This document shows positions 44,754-54,542 of a stretch of DNA of 64,000 nucleotides, piece by piece (positions within the stretch are counted from its first letter, which is position 1; every line of letters begins with the position of its first letter). The position numbers and the translations under genes were made by a program. The stretch spans positions 38,339 through 102,338 of the forward strand of contig JAGWNX010000003.1 in assembly GCA_028872955.1 (NCBI GenBank). Reading direction: 5' to 3'. The notes under the pieces were generated by a model that ran no database searches, had not been told where the DNA came from, and worked only from the letters and a program-made list of their open reading frames with translations. This DNA comes from Acidobacteriota bacterium (GTDB lineage Bacteria; Acidobacteriota; Terriglobia; Terriglobales; Acidobacteriaceae).

Positions 44754-46202
44754 TTAGTACCGGTAGTGTTCCGGCTTGAAGGGGCCTTCCACGGCCACGC
44801 CCAGGTAGTTTGCCTGGCGCTCGGTCAGCGTCGTCAGCTTCACGCCGATCTTCTCCAGGTGCAGGCGCGCGACCTCTTCGTCCAGCTTCTTCGGCAGAAT
44901 GTAGATGCCCACCTTGTAGCTGTCGCGGTTCTTCCACAGATCCAGCTGGGCCAGGGTCTGGTTGGCGAAGCTGTTGGACATGACGAAGCTCGGGTGCCCG
45001 GTGGCGCAGCCCAGGTTAACCAGTCGTCCCTCTGCCAGGATGAAGATGCTGTTGCCCGTCTCGGAGAAGGTGTACTTATCCACCTGCGGCTTGATGTTGG
45101 TCTTGGTTACGCCGCTCAGCGCGTTCAACTTCTCCATCTGGATCTCGTTATCGAAGTGGCCGATGTTGCATACGATCGCCTGGTCCTTCATCAGGCGCAT
45201 GTGCTCAACCGTGATAATGTCCACATTGCCGGTGCAGGTCACGTAGATGTCGCCCCGGCCCAGTGTCTCCTCGAGCGTGGTGACCTCGTAGCCCTCCATG
45301 GCGGCCTGCAGCGCGTTGATCGGGTCGATCTCTGTCACCACCACACGTGCTCCCATGCCGCGCAGCGAGGCTGCCGAGCCCTTGCCCACGTCACCATAGC
45401 CACACACCACAGCCACTTTGCCGGCCACCATCACGTCGGTTGCGCGCTTGATGCCGTCCACCAGCGACTCGCGGCAGCCGTAGAGGTTATCGAACTTTGA
45501 CTTCGTCACGGAGTCGTTGACGTTGATGGCCGGCACCAGCAGCTTGCCCTGCTCCATCATCTGGTACAGCCGGTGGACTCCCGTGGTGGTCTCTTCGCTC
45601 ACGCCGCGCCACTCCTTCGCGACCTCGGTCCAGCGCGTCGGCGTCTCGGCGTGCACCTGCTTCAGCAGCGCCTTGATGACGCCTTCCTCGTGCGAGCCGG
45701 AGGGCGTATCGATCCAGCGGTCGCCCTGCTCCAGCTCCACACCCTTGTGGATCAGCAGCGTGACGTCGCCGCCGTCGTCGATCACCAGCTGCGGCCCCTT
45801 GCCACCGGGGAAGCTGAGTGCCTGGTTCGTGCACCACCAGTACTCCTCCAGCGTCTCGCCCTTCCACGCAAAGACCGGTACGCCGGCCGCTGCAATCGCC
45901 GCCGCAGCGTGGTCCTGCGTGGAGAAGATGTTGCAGCTCGCCCAGCGGACATCTGCGCCCAGGGCCACCATGGTCTCAATCAGTACGGCCGTCTGGATGG
46001 TCATGTGCAGCGAGCCGGTGACGCGAACGCCTGCCAGGGGCTTGCCGGGCGCATACTTGTGCCGGATGGCCATCAGGCCGGGCATCTCCTGCTCGGCGAT
46101 CTCGATCTCCTTGCGGCCAAACTCAGCCAGGCTGATGTCCGCTACCTTGTACTCACTTGCAAGACCGCTGCGCACCGCCAAATCCACCGTTGCTGTCGCC
46201 AT
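44754..46202 (-). CDS. ahcY: Adenosylhomocysteinase
   Basis: A 482-residue SAH hydrolase with the bacterial insert. Motifs: [21 protein letters not shown] start ([14 protein letters not shown]), [25 protein letters not shown] with the catalytic Lys/Asp, the NAD site [18 protein letters not shown], and the C-terminal KPEHYRY with the NAD-contacting Lys and Tyr. It splits S-adenosylhomocysteine to adenosine and homocysteine, keeping SAM-dependent methylation going; metK is 3 kb upstream on the same strand. No SAH riboswitch is seen before it. Confidence 0.97.
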   Translation of the reverse strand: MATATVDLAVRSGLASEYKVADISLAEFGRKEIEIAEQEMPGLMAIRHKYAPGKPLAGVRVTGSLHMTIQTAVLIETMVALGADVRWASCNIFSTQDHAAAAIAAAGVPVFAWKGETLEEYWWCTNQALSFPGGKGPQLVIDDGGDVTLLIHKGVELEQGDRWIDTPSGSHEEGVIKALLKQVHAETPTRWTEVAKEWRGVSEETTTGVHRLYQMMEQGKLLVPAINVNDSVTKSKFDNLYGCRESLVDGIKRATDVMVAGKVAVVCGYGDVGKGSAASLRGMGARVVVTEIDPINALQAAMEGYEVTTLEETLGRGDIYVTCTGNVDIITVEHMRLMKDQAIVCNIGHFDNEIQMEKLNALSGVTKTNIKPQVDKYTFSETGNSIFILAEGRLVNLGCATGHPSFVMSNSFANQTLAQLDLWKNRDSYKVGIYILPKKLDEEVARLHLEKIGVKLTTLTERQANYLGVAVEGPFKPEHYRY

Positions 46203-46339
46203 GCTCTTCTCCTCGTTCCGTTGACACTACCCACGTTAAAGAATAGCAGCGCCGCGCAGGCTGCCTAGGCCGATGCGCCTGTCTGTGCAACCCTGTCGTC
46301 GTCCGGGCCTGTGGCGTTGATGCCCCTAAAGCGAATGCG

Positions 46340-47650
46340 CTAGGCTGCGGGTCGCGACGGCTCGGTGACCAGGGCACTGCCCAGCGCCAGTCCCGCGCCC
46401 ACCACGGCCAGCACGGCCATGCCGACCAGGCCCCCGGCAAAGCTGTGGGTCAGGTCACGCAGCCGACCGGTCAGATACGGCCCCAGAAATCCCCCCACGC
46501 CGCCCAGCATGGTGATCATGGCAATGCCACCGGCAGCGGCGGTGCCCTCCAGCATGCGCGTAGTCAGGGCCCAGAACGGGCCGGTCATACTCCACAGGCC
46601 GATGGCTGCCATGCAAAACGCTGCCAGCGCCGAGCCTACGGTGTGGCAGACCGCCACCCACCCAAACCCTGCCGCCGCTACCACCAGGCAGGCGGCGATA
46701 TGACCGCGTCGCTCATTGGTGCGGTCCGAGCTCCAGCCCACCAGCACCGTGCCCGCAGCGGCCAGCACATACGGCAACGTGGAGTAGCGCGCCATCAGGC
46801 TTGCCTCGCCCGCTCCCGGCCCCGCCAGCCGCCCCAGGATGGTCGGCATCCAAAGATTCACCGTGTACACGCCAATCTGCAGCACCACGTAGGCCAGCGC
46901 CAGCACCCACACCGCGGGCATGCGGAAGGCATCCAGCAGGCGGTGGTGTTCGCTGGCGCCGTAACGCCGCCGGTCGATGTCCAGTTCCGCGGTCAGCCAC
47001 TGCTTCTCCTCGACGCTCAGCCACCGCGCCTGCTCGGGGCCGTCGTCCAGCAGGTACAGCACGGAGAGGCCAAGCAGCGCCGTGGGCAGCCCTTCGGCCA
47101 GAAACAGCCACTGCCAGCCCGACAATCCGGCGCAGCCGTTCAGCCGCAACAACGCACTGGAGACAGGGCCGCCAACCACCCCCGCCAGCGAACTTGCCGT
47201 CATAAACAGGCCCACGGCCCGGGCACGCTGCGGAGACGGAAACCAGAAGGTGAAGTAATACACCATGCCGGGCACAAAGCCCGCTTCGCCAACGCCCAGC
47301 AGAAAGCGCATCCAGTAAAACGAGTGCGGCGAGGCGACAAAGATCATCCCGGCGGCGATCAGCCCCCAGGTCACCATAATCCGCGCAATCCAAAGCCGTG
47401 TGCCTGCCACCCGGATCATCAGGCTGCTGGGCAGGTCAAACAACGCATACCCCAGAAAAAACATGCCCGCCCCGGTGCCGTAGACCGTATCGCTGAAGTG
47501 CAGATCGCGCTGCATCTCTGCCGCAGCAAAGCCTACGTTCACGCGGTCGACATACGCCACGATGTACAGCACAAACAGGTAGGGAATCAGCCGCCAGGAG
47601 ATGCGTCGGTACAAGGCGTCGGGTGCCACCGCCGTCGTTAGCTTGCTCAT
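46340..47650 (-). CDS. MFS transporter, ACS/tartrate-phthalate type
   Basis: A 436-residue major facilitator with RISWRLIPYLFVLYIVAYVDRVNVGFAA, RFLLGVGEAGFVPGMVYYFTFWF and about 12 segments, the pattern of organic-anion importers of the ACS family. The ATG at 47650 overlaps the TGA of the small membrane protein (ATGA). Being coupled to that protein and to ada is unusual. Substrate unknown. Confidence 0.86.
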   Translation of the reverse strand: MSKLTTAVAPDALYRRISWRLIPYLFVLYIVAYVDRVNVGFAAAEMQRDLHFSDTVYGTGAGMFFLGYALFDLPSSLMIRVAGTRLWIARIMVTWGLIAAGMIFVASPHSFYWMRFLLGVGEAGFVPGMVYYFTFWFPSPQRARAVGLFMTASSLAGVVGGPVSSALLRLNGCAGLSGWQWLFLAEGLPTALLGLSVLYLLDDGPEQARWLSVEEKQWLTAELDIDRRRYGASEHHRLLDAFRMPAVWVLALAYVVLQIGVYTVNLWMPTILGRLAGPGAGEASLMARYSTLPYVLAAAGTVLVGWSSDRTNERRGHIAACLVVAAAGFGWVAVCHTVGSALAAFCMAAIGLWSMTGPFWALTTRMLEGTAAAGGIAMITMLGGVGGFLGPYLTGRLRDLTHSFAGGLVGMAVLAVVGAGLALGSALVTEPSRPAA

Positions 47651-47943
47651 GCCCGGCCAGCCTCGTTTCCAGCCCGGCGAGCCCGCACGGCAATCAGCGC
47701 AAAGACGATCACGATCACCAGGATCGACACGGCCATCGTCACCAGCGACAGCACACCCACCACCGTGATCCAGAACGGGGCGGAGTTCTCCGCAAAGTAC
47801 AGGAAGGTCGCAATAATGCACGCCGTGAAGACGACCGACGCCAGCACCAGCCCTGCCAATCCCACCATCAGCCACGCCTGGTGACCGCGCGCCATCGCCT
47901 GCTGCCCGCGCACCGCCGCCCGGGCCGTCTCTGCCTGCTTCAT
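47647..47943 (-). CDS. Small two-helix membrane protein between ada and an MFS gene
   Basis: A 98-residue protein with two hydrophobic segments (AWLMVGLAGLVLASVVFTACIIATF-type and WITVVGVLSLVTMAVSILVIVIVFAL) and basic ends. No family recognised. The ATG at 47943 has GGAG five bases upstream; a GTG at 47949 overlapping the ada stop is also possible. It is coupled on both sides. Confidence 0.68.
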   Translation of the reverse strand: MKQAETARAAVRGQQAMARGHQAWLMVGLAGLVLASVVFTACIIATFLYFAENSAPFWITVVGVLSLVTMAVSILVIVIVFALIAVRARRAGNEAGRA

Positions 47944-47945
47944 GC

Positions 47946-49106
47946 TCACTCCGTCGAAAAAGTCTGCCGTTGTGGAGCCCGCTCAGCCGCCAGCAGCCGC
48001 GCCTTTTTCTCCACCCCCCAACGATACCCTGTCAGCTCCCCCTTGCTGCCAACGACGCGGTGGCAGGGCACGACCAGAGCTACGGGGTTGGACCCTATGG
48101 CCGCGCCCACGGCCCGTGCCGCTCTGGGCATGCCCAGGGCAGCAGCAACCTGCCCGTAGCTGCGGGTCTCGCCGCGCGGAATCTGCTGCAGCGCCTTCCA
48201 CACGCGGTGCTGAAAGGCGGTCGCTCGCACGTCCAGGGGAAACTCCGCCGCGCCGGGGTGCTCGGTGAGCTGGCTGGCGACGTAGGCCACGGCGCGTTGC
48301 AGCCAGCCGTTCGCAGCCTCGCTTGTCGCTCCCGGCTGAATTGCCGCACGTGGAAAGGCTCGCTGCAGATCCTGGAGGAGCAGGGCGTCCTGCTCTCCTA
48401 AAGCAACCCAGCAGATGCCGCGCCCGGTCGCCGCCACCAGCACGCGGCCCAGCGCGCAGGCTGCCGTGGTGTAGCCAATCTGCTCGCCCGCGCCACCGGC
48501 CCGGAAGCTGCGTGGCTGCATGCCCAGCCATGCAGTGCTCTGCTCATACATCCGGCTGCTGGAGCCGAAGCCCGCAGCGTACAGTGCATCTGTGACGGTA
48601 ATCTTCTTCTCGCCCCCCAGCTCTTTGCGGAGCCGCGCAAACCGCATGGCTCGCGCGAGCTCTGACGGCGAGATGCCCAGCGCCTGCTGAAACCCGCGCA
48701 CGGCACGAACGCGGTCCACACCGCCCCGTCGGGCCGCTGTGCCAATCCTCATGTCCCCGTCCGCCGCCAGCTGCTGCTGCAGCTGCGCAGCCAGCACCAG
48801 CGCCGCACGCCGGACAGCCGAGACCGGCTCAGCCAGCTGCGGGTGGCAGCGCTGGCATGGCCGGTAGCCCGCCACACTGGCCTGTTGTGGTGTGGCATAG
48901 AACACCACGTTGCGCCGCAACGGCCTGCGGCTGGGACAGGTAGGGCGGCAGAAGATACCTGTCGTTCGCACCGCGTATACAAACTGGCCGTCCGCTGCGG
49001 GGTCGCGCGCCAGCACCTGACCCCAGGCCAGCTCGGCGTGGGGCAGAGACGGGTTGGAGGGCGGAGCAGGCATGGTGCGAACCGGGTGCATCACCAGAGG
49101 AGTCAT
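47946..49106 (-). CDS. ada: Ada-type DNA methylation-damage regulator and O6-methylguanine methyltransferase
   Basis: A 386-residue three-part Ada protein. The N-terminal zinc domain has the four cysteines (FCRPTCPSR and YRPCQRCHP), the first acting as methyl acceptor for phosphotriesters. An AraC-type HTH follows (about 120-205). The C-terminal methyltransferase has the acceptor Cys in ALVVPCHRVVGSKGELTGYRWGVEKK. It repairs alkylated DNA and, once methylated, activates genes. GGAGG precedes the ATG at 49106. It heads a coupled string with a small membrane protein and an MFS transporter. Confidence 0.93.
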   Translation of the reverse strand: MTPLVMHPVRTMPAPPSNPSLPHAELAWGQVLARDPAADGQFVYAVRTTGIFCRPTCPSRRPLRRNVVFYATPQQASVAGYRPCQRCHPQLAEPVSAVRRAALVLAAQLQQQLAADGDMRIGTAARRGGVDRVRAVRGFQQALGISPSELARAMRFARLRKELGGEKKITVTDALYAAGFGSSSRMYEQSTAWLGMQPRSFRAGGAGEQIGYTTAACALGRVLVAATGRGICWVALGEQDALLLQDLQRAFPRAAIQPGATSEAANGWLQRAVAYVASQLTEHPGAAEFPLDVRATAFQHRVWKALQQIPRGETRSYGQVAAALGMPRAARAVGAAIGSNPVALVVPCHRVVGSKGELTGYRWGVEKKARLLAAERAPQRQTFSTE

Positions 49107-49173
49107 GCTCAGTATCCTCCGACAGCGCGGCCTGCGCCACACTCCGCTGTGTGCAGCAAACCCGGCCAACGTT

Positions 49174-49209
49174 TTAAAAGCTCAGGGGCGAGCCGAAGCC
49201 CGCCCCTGC
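49174..49209 (-). terminator. Terminator after metK
   Basis: CAGGGGCG (49183-49190) and CGCCCCTG (49201-49208) form an 8-bp stem, and on the minus strand a CTTTT run (49181-49177) follows. It lies just past the metK stop. Confidence 0.8.
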
Positions 49210-49229
49210 AAAGATGCTGCGATGTGCTG

Positions 49230-50402
49230 TTACTTGGCAGCCAGCTGCGGCAGACCAGCCTGCTCAGCCAGGGCTGCGGCCTTATCGGTCGCCTCCCAGG
49301 TGAAGGTGGCACCGCTGCGGCCAAAGTGGCCGTAGGCTGCGGTCGCCTTGAAGATAGGACGGCGCAGCTGCAGCGTCTCAATGATGCCCTTGGGCGTCAG
49401 CGAGAAGTTCTTGCGCACCAGGTCCTCCAGCGTGGCCTCGTCAACCTTGCCCGTGCCGAAGGTATCCACCAGCACGCTCACCGGCTCCGCCACGCCAATG
49501 GCGTAGGCCAGCTGCACCTCGCAGCGATCGGCCAGGCCCGCAGCCACAATGTTCTTCGCCACGTAGCGCGCCATGTAGGCCGCCGAGCGATCCACCTTGG
49601 TCGCGTCCTTGCCGCTGAAGGCGCCGCCGCCGTGACGGCCCATGCCGCCGTAGGTATCTACAATGATCTTGCGGCCAGTCAGGCCGGTATCGCCCATGGG
49701 ACCACCCACGACGAAGCGACCGGTCGGGTTGATGTGATACTTGGTCGAGGCGTCCAGCAGATTGGCAGGCAGCACTGCCTGGATGACGTGCTTCAAAATG
49801 TCCTGCCGCAGCTCGTCGGTGGTTACTGTCTCGGCATGCTGGGTCGAGATGACCACCGCGTCGATGCGAACCGGCTTGTGATTCGCGTCGTACTCCACCG
49901 TCACCTGGCTCTTGCCGTCGGGCCGCAGGTAGGAGAGCTGGCCGGTTTTGCGCACTTCGGTCAGGCGCTCGGCCAGCCGGTGGGCCAGCGAGATAGGGGT
50001 CGGCATCAGCTCGGGCGTCTCGTTGCTGGCGTAGCCGAACATCATGCCCTGGTCGCCTGCGCCGCCGGTGTCCACGCCCATGGCGATGTCGCCCGACTGC
50101 TTATTGATCGTCGAGATCACCGCACAGGTGTTCGAGTCGAAGCCATACAGGGCGTTGTCATAGCCGATGGCCGCTACCGTGCCACGCACCAGGCTCTGGA
50201 AGTCCACGTACGCCTTGGTGGTAATCTCGCCGGCGATGACGACCAGGCCCGTGCAGGTCAGCGTCTCGCAGGCGACGCGGCTGTAGGGATCCTGCTCCAG
50301 GCAGGCGTCGAGGATCGCATCGGAGATCTGGTCGGCGATCTTGTCAGGGTGGCCTTCAGTTACGGACTCGGAGGTGAACAGGAAACGGTCGCGATTAGCC
50401 AA
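49230..50402 (-). CDS. metK: S-adenosylmethionine synthetase
   Basis: A 390-residue MAT with [21 protein letters not shown], the [13 protein letters not shown] loop, [21 protein letters not shown] and [23 protein letters not shown]. It makes SAM from methionine and ATP. The start codon is TTG at 50402, five bases after AAAGGAG; no ATG is usable. Upstream are a TAGAAT -10 box and two palindromes. No SAM riboswitch is recognised. Confidence 0.97.
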   Translation of the reverse strand: MANRDRFLFTSESVTEGHPDKIADQISDAILDACLEQDPYSRVACETLTCTGLVVIAGEITTKAYVDFQSLVRGTVAAIGYDNALYGFDSNTCAVISTINKQSGDIAMGVDTGGAGDQGMMFGYASNETPELMPTPISLAHRLAERLTEVRKTGQLSYLRPDGKSQVTVEYDANHKPVRIDAVVISTQHAETVTTDELRQDILKHVIQAVLPANLLDASTKYHINPTGRFVVGGPMGDTGLTGRKIIVDTYGGMGRHGGGAFSGKDATKVDRSAAYMARYVAKNIVAAGLADRCEVQLAYAIGVAEPVSVLVDTFGTGKVDEATLEDLVRKNFSLTPKGIIETLQLRRPIFKATAAYGHFGRSGATFTWEATDKAAALAEQAGLPQLAAK

Positions 50403-50461
50403 AACTACTCCTTTGTGTGTGCCTCGCCGAAGACGTCTTCCGGCTGGGTTACAACCCTCTT

Positions 50462-50491
50462 ATTCTACGCGTGCCGTTTCGCTCCCTGCAA
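50462..50491 (-). promoter_or_regulatory. Candidate metK promoter
   Basis: On the minus strand TTGCAG (50491-50486), 18 bp and TAGAAT (50467-50462), about 60 bp before the TTG start of metK. Confidence 0.5.
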
Positions 50492-50523
50492 AGCAGGCAG
50501 CGCCGGATTCGGCAAATCCGGCG
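50485..50523. promoter_or_regulatory. Two tandem palindromes at the metK promoter
   Basis: CCTGC-AAA-GCAGG (50485-50497) overlaps the -35 box, and CGCCGGATT/AATCCGGCG (50501-50509 and 50515-50523) lies just upstream. They are either operators or hairpins ending the upstream RodZ-like gene. Confidence 0.4.
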
Positions 50524-50610
50524 GTCAAAGGCCGATTTCCGACAGGGAATGGAGTGGGGGAGCCAGGTTGGCGGGGCTGAGAGCGCGGCAATAGCCAGCG
50601 GGGCTGCGTG

Positions 50611-51087
50611 TCAGCGGGATGGGGTGCTGGACGGTGCAATGTGTTGCACAATGCTTGCGCTTATCACGCGGTAGTTGTCCAGGCGCTTGTGCAGGACGAA
50701 CGCCCACACCAGCCAGGCAAACAGTGCGAGCAGGGCAAACATGCCCGCGACGCCAAACCATCGCGTCCGCTGCTGCGGCTGATTGGCCACACGATTACGG
50801 TGCACATTTTCGGCAAACTCTGACCAGTCGGTCGCCTCGCTTGCCAGGCCGCGCTCGCGCAGGCTGGCCTCAAACCGGCTCATCCAGCTGTCTTCATCCA
50901 GCTCCAGCACGCGCAGGTAGCTACGCAGAATGCCTTTGCGAAAGACGCCACCGGGTAACTCGTCGTAGTTCCCAGACTCCAACGCCTGAAGATAGCGCAG
51001 CGATACCTTGGTCGCAGCGCAGATGGTCTCAATGGAGACATTACGCTGTTCGCGTTCGCACCGAAGCTCGTCGCAGAATCGTTCCAT
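50611..51087 (-). CDS. RodZ-like helix-turn-helix membrane protein
   Basis: A 158-residue protein with an Xre-type HTH of the RodZ/HTH_25 kind (ELRCEREQRNVSIETICAAT, SLRYLQALESGNYDELPGGVFRKG), a linker and one membrane helix (about 116-138). It lacks the long periplasmic part of true RodZ. Short forms like this may regulate or anchor cytoskeletal or envelope factors. The ATG at 51087 is preferred over a TTG at 51102. Confidence 0.78.
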   Translation of the reverse strand: MERFCDELRCEREQRNVSIETICAATKVSLRYLQALESGNYDELPGGVFRKGILRSYLRVLELDEDSWMSRFEASLRERGLASEATDWSEFAENVHRNRVANQPQQRTRWFGVAGMFALLALFAWLVWAFVLHKRLDNYRVISASIVQHIAPSSTPSR

Positions 51088-51162
51088 TCGTTCCGCTCTC
51101 AACAGCTTTTGCTGCGTCTGGCAGTCCGGGGGTAGATTTCGGACTACTTTTCCTCACCCCCG

Positions 51163-51192
51163 AGAGTAAGCCTCGGTGTGGTGTCAAGTCAA
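51163..51192 (-). promoter_or_regulatory. Promoter of the RodZ-like gene
   Basis: On the minus strand TTGACT (51192-51187), 18 bp and TACTCT (51168-51163), giving a leader of about 70 nt. The rest of the 335-bp gap 51088-51422 shows no gene. Confidence 0.65.
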
Positions 51193-51422
51193 AGAACAAC
51201 GGCAGAAAGCACCCGGAATCAAACCTTTAACTACTTGGTTATTACAGAGACGCGCAACGCCGTACCAGCCGGGGACACGCCCACGGCTTAACCCTAGGCC
51301 GGGCCAGAGGGGTTACGCCATCCCGCAAGGGTGGCATGCGCCGGTCCGGCGTTGCGTACTCGCATCCCCACCCGGTTGAGGCGATATACACCCCTGTGCC
51401 CAGCCGATACACTGAGGCTGCT

Positions 51423-52919
51423 ATGCGCCTGCCCTTCCCTGTACGCATTCCGATTCCCATTGCCATGGCAGGCGCCGCGTTGCTGGTCGCAGTGCAGCAG
51501 GTGGAGGGCACCCCCCTCGAGTTCAGCATCCTCACCTGTATCTACATTCTGCTGGCGTGCCTGGCGTTCAACTTTGCCGGCGGCTTTTCGCGGCCCTCGG
51601 GTGGGTATGTCTTCTTCTACGCCACGCTGGTGGTCATCGTCGGGCTGGTCTTGAAGGCCTACCTGGGCGAGCCGGCAGATCTGCACCTGCAGACCCCGAT
51701 CCGTACCATGCGCGCTGAGACCGCAGCCATGTTGGCCATGCTGATTGCCGTGCTCATCAGCAAGCGACTCACGACAAAAAAGGCGATCCTCGCCCCCATG
51801 CTGAAGGAGAAAGACGAGCGCAACGCCTCCGTCGGAGCGTTTGTGATCGGCCTGATTCTCTACATGATCATGCAGGTCACCACGCAGAGCACCGGCTCCG
51901 TGCTGACTGCGCTGGCGCAATTGAACCGCTTTCTGCCGCTCTCGGTTGTGCTGGCTACGCTGTACGCCCATCGCCAGACCGGGGGAGCGCGGACCTACAA
52001 TAAGCTGGTCTTCCTGACGGTGGGCGTCTCCACATTGTTCGGTGTCTTTGCCATCGGCAAAGAGGGCATGTTTACCCCCATCACCTGCTGGGTGCTGGCA
52101 TCGGCCTCCACGCGGTGCAGGCTGCGGTGGTCGGAGCTTGCCGTTCTTGGGGTATTCGCTGCGCTGGCAATCGGCTATCTGGTGCCCTACTCGCAGTACG
52201 GGCGCAGCCAGGTGACGCCGGAGATGTCGATCCCGCAGCGTATCCAGATGGAACTGGGTCTGTTGACGCACCTGCAGGACCTGCGACGGAGCTACGCCAA
52301 TGAGAGTGTCGAGGCCTACGCCAGCGGAGCGAGTGTTGGCTACTACAACAATCCTCAGGGCATCGGCGACCGGACCACGATGCTCTTCATCGACGATCAG
52401 TTGATCCACCAGACTGAGCTCACCGGCACGATCGGGTACACCAATCTCTATCTCTCGGTGCTGAACTGGGTGCCCCATGCCCTGTGGCCGACGAAGCCCA
52501 TGCCCGGTGGCGGCAATGCCTATGCGCACGAGATTGGCGGCATCCTGCCTGAAGAGGACGACTCGACCGGCATCTCATTCAGCGCCACTTCCGAGGCCTA
52601 TCACATGGGCGGATGGCAGGGAATCTTTCTGGCCGCGCCCGCAGTTTGGATCGTCCTGTTTACGGTCTTTGACTCGCTGTGTGGCGATACCCGGCGCTCG
52701 CCCTGGGGGCTGCTCATCATCGCCTACTTTGCCCATCAGGCTCCAGAAGGTATGCTGGGAGGCGCGATTTACGCAATCTGGTACGTGTCGGTTGGAATCA
52801 TCTTTACGGCAGCCGTCACGGCTTATGTGCTGCCTATTGTTGGCACACTCGCTGTAGGTGCGGAGAAGGCAGGACAGGTCAGCCACAGGCGACTGCTGGC
52901 AACCAGGCGAGCCCTGTAA
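51423..52919 (+). CDS. Polytopic membrane protein, Wzy/O-antigen polymerase-like
   Basis: A 498-residue protein with about 11 membrane helices and a large hydrophilic loop (about 270-380) with YGRSQVTPEM and LNWVPHALWPTKPMPGGG. Topology, the AIGKEGMFTP segment and glycosyltransferase neighbours fit an oligosaccharide repeat-unit polymerase or ligase, but no diagnostic motif is certain. It begins the surface-glycan cluster, 28 bp before the next gene. Confidence 0.65.
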   Translation: MRLPFPVRIPIPIAMAGAALLVAVQQVEGTPLEFSILTCIYILLACLAFNFAGGFSRPSGGYVFFYATLVVIVGLVLKAYLGEPADLHLQTPIRTMRAETAAMLAMLIAVLISKRLTTKKAILAPMLKEKDERNASVGAFVIGLILYMIMQVTTQSTGSVLTALAQLNRFLPLSVVLATLYAHRQTGGARTYNKLVFLTVGVSTLFGVFAIGKEGMFTPITCWVLASASTRCRLRWSELAVLGVFAALAIGYLVPYSQYGRSQVTPEMSIPQRIQMELGLLTHLQDLRRSYANESVEAYASGASVGYYNNPQGIGDRTTMLFIDDQLIHQTELTGTIGYTNLYLSVLNWVPHALWPTKPMPGGGNAYAHEIGGILPEEDDSTGISFSATSEAYHMGGWQGIFLAAPAVWIVLFTVFDSLCGDTRRSPWGLLIIAYFAHQAPEGMLGGAIYAIWYVSVGIIFTAAVTAYVLPIVGTLAVGAEKAGQVSHRRLLATRRAL

Positions 52920-52947
52920 TGCCCGCCATCTGCCGCAGGAAGACTCG

Positions 52948-54534
52948 ATGAAGCGGAAGACTTGGTTACTGGTAGCGGCATTTGCCCTGTGGCTCGGCTA
53001 CTGGATCGATCGTGGCTGGGGGGCGATGCTGGATGATGCCCTGATCCATCTGCGCTACGCAGATAACCTGTTGCGTCACCACTTCATCACCTACGACGGG
53101 GTCCACCATACCTTTGGAGCCAGCAGCCTGCTATACGTCATGGTGCTGGCTGCGTTGCGCGCCGTCTTTACGTCACCGCTGCTGCCCAAGGTGGTGTCAA
53201 CCATCGGCCACATGCTGCTGCTTGGGCTTATCCTCAGGATCGTGCTGCGGGTAGCTTCGGCTGCCCGTCGTTCCGCATTGGGGTTGGGGCTGGTGCTGAT
53301 GGGCGTGCTGTGTACGCCTACAGCGGCGCGCTGGCTGGACGATGGCATGGAGACCAGCCTGATGCTGTGCTTCCTGTGCCTGCTGGTGCTTCAAGTACAC
53401 CATTACGCAACCCGTGCCGCAGAGTGGGCCCAGCCCCCCGTGGCCTGGTACCTGGCCGCGGTGGTTACGTCGTTTCTGGCGGTTCTGTTGCGTATTGAGC
53501 TGCTCATGCTGCTCACCGTCAGCAGTGGCGTGCTGTACAGTCTGCGCTGTTCGCAGCGCACACTGGCGGCTCCGGAACGGCGCACCGGGCAAGCTGCGGA
53601 TCTGTCCGCGGATCTGTGGTTCTGTAGCCCCTTTCTGGTGGGCGGCGGGGCAGCGGCGCTGGTCATCCTGGCGGCGATGAATCATCTTTCGCCAGACACG
53701 GCGTTGGCCAAGTCGCACGGAATTGTGGCGTGGTCCAGCGTGCTGTGGGCGACAGGCCTGGTGCTGGTGGGCTCCTACTCGTTTGGAGTCGGCATGCTGT
53801 TGCTCTGGCTGGCTTCCGTCGCGATTCTCCTGCGGGTTCGCAGGCCGGCACTTGGGACTGTACTGGCGAATCTGCCTTTCCCCATCCTGCTGGTGCTGGC
53901 CTCGGTGCGTGGGCAGGAGATTCAGGGCTCGCGCTACATCGTCTGGACCTTCTTCTACTCGCTGTTGTGGAACATCCTGGAGCTGGGCAGCGCACCGGCA
54001 GAGTCGTCACCGCAGCCGTGGCTGGGTGGCGATCGCCTGTTTCTGCTGCCGGTGGTGGTGGTTTGCCTTGCCCTGCAGCCGGTGGAGGCGCGGGACATGT
54101 ACCGGGTGCTCACCTCGCGCGCAACCACGCTGCATCGCTTTGAGGCTGAGCAGATGAGCGTGCTCGCCGGGCAGCGTGGCATCGCCTCCGACATCGGATT
54201 TATCGGCTACTTCACCCAGGCAGACGTGTGTGACCTGGCCGGCCTGGTGAATGGCCGTGAGGCTGCCAGGTTGACCTATCGGCAGCGGCTGGAGCGTTGC
54301 ACGGCGCAGCCAGCCCAGTTTCTCTATCTGGATGCAGGCCAGTTGACCGACGTCGGCCTCCATCTGGATTTGAGGGACTGGCGCGTCTGTGACACGTTCG
54401 ACTTCGCCAACGTCCGGACCATGGACCGGCACTACCTGCTGATTCCCGCAGCGGACGAACCCCTCTGCACCCGCATCACAGGCCATGCCACGCTGGTCAG
54501 CGGCACCGCCGCGCTGGACGCGCCAGCACCGTAG
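52948..54534 (+). CDS. GT-C membrane glycosyltransferase (AftB/arabinofuranosyltransferase-like)
   Basis: A 528-residue protein with about 10 membrane helices in the first 400 residues and a soluble C-terminal domain. The first loop has LDDALIHLRYADNLLRHHF with the paired Asp typical of GT-C enzymes that use polyprenyl-phosphate sugars, in the style of mycobacterial AftB. It probably adds a sugar on the periplasmic side of the membrane. Start at 52948 has AGGAAG upstream. Donor and acceptor are unknown. Confidence 0.72.
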   Translation: MKRKTWLLVAAFALWLGYWIDRGWGAMLDDALIHLRYADNLLRHHFITYDGVHHTFGASSLLYVMVLAALRAVFTSPLLPKVVSTIGHMLLLGLILRIVLRVASAARRSALGLGLVLMGVLCTPTAARWLDDGMETSLMLCFLCLLVLQVHHYATRAAEWAQPPVAWYLAAVVTSFLAVLLRIELLMLLTVSSGVLYSLRCSQRTLAAPERRTGQAADLSADLWFCSPFLVGGGAAALVILAAMNHLSPDTALAKSHGIVAWSSVLWATGLVLVGSYSFGVGMLLLWLASVAILLRVRRPALGTVLANLPFPILLVLASVRGQEIQGSRYIVWTFFYSLLWNILELGSAPAESSPQPWLGGDRLFLLPVVVVCLALQPVEARDMYRVLTSRATTLHRFEAEQMSVLAGQRGIASDIGFIGYFTQADVCDLAGLVNGREAARLTYRQRLERCTAQPAQFLYLDAGQLTDVGLHLDLRDWRVCDTFDFANVRTMDRHYLLIPAADEPLCTRITGHATLVSGTAALDAPAP

Positions 54535-54542
54535 CAGGTGCC

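Noticed and set aside
46203..46339. SAH riboswitch before ahcY
   Set aside because: None of the conserved SAH aptamer segments could be found in the short gap.
50403..50610. SAM riboswitch before metK
   Set aside because: Two palindromes are present, but no SAM-I, SAM-II or SAM-IV core sequence is seen.
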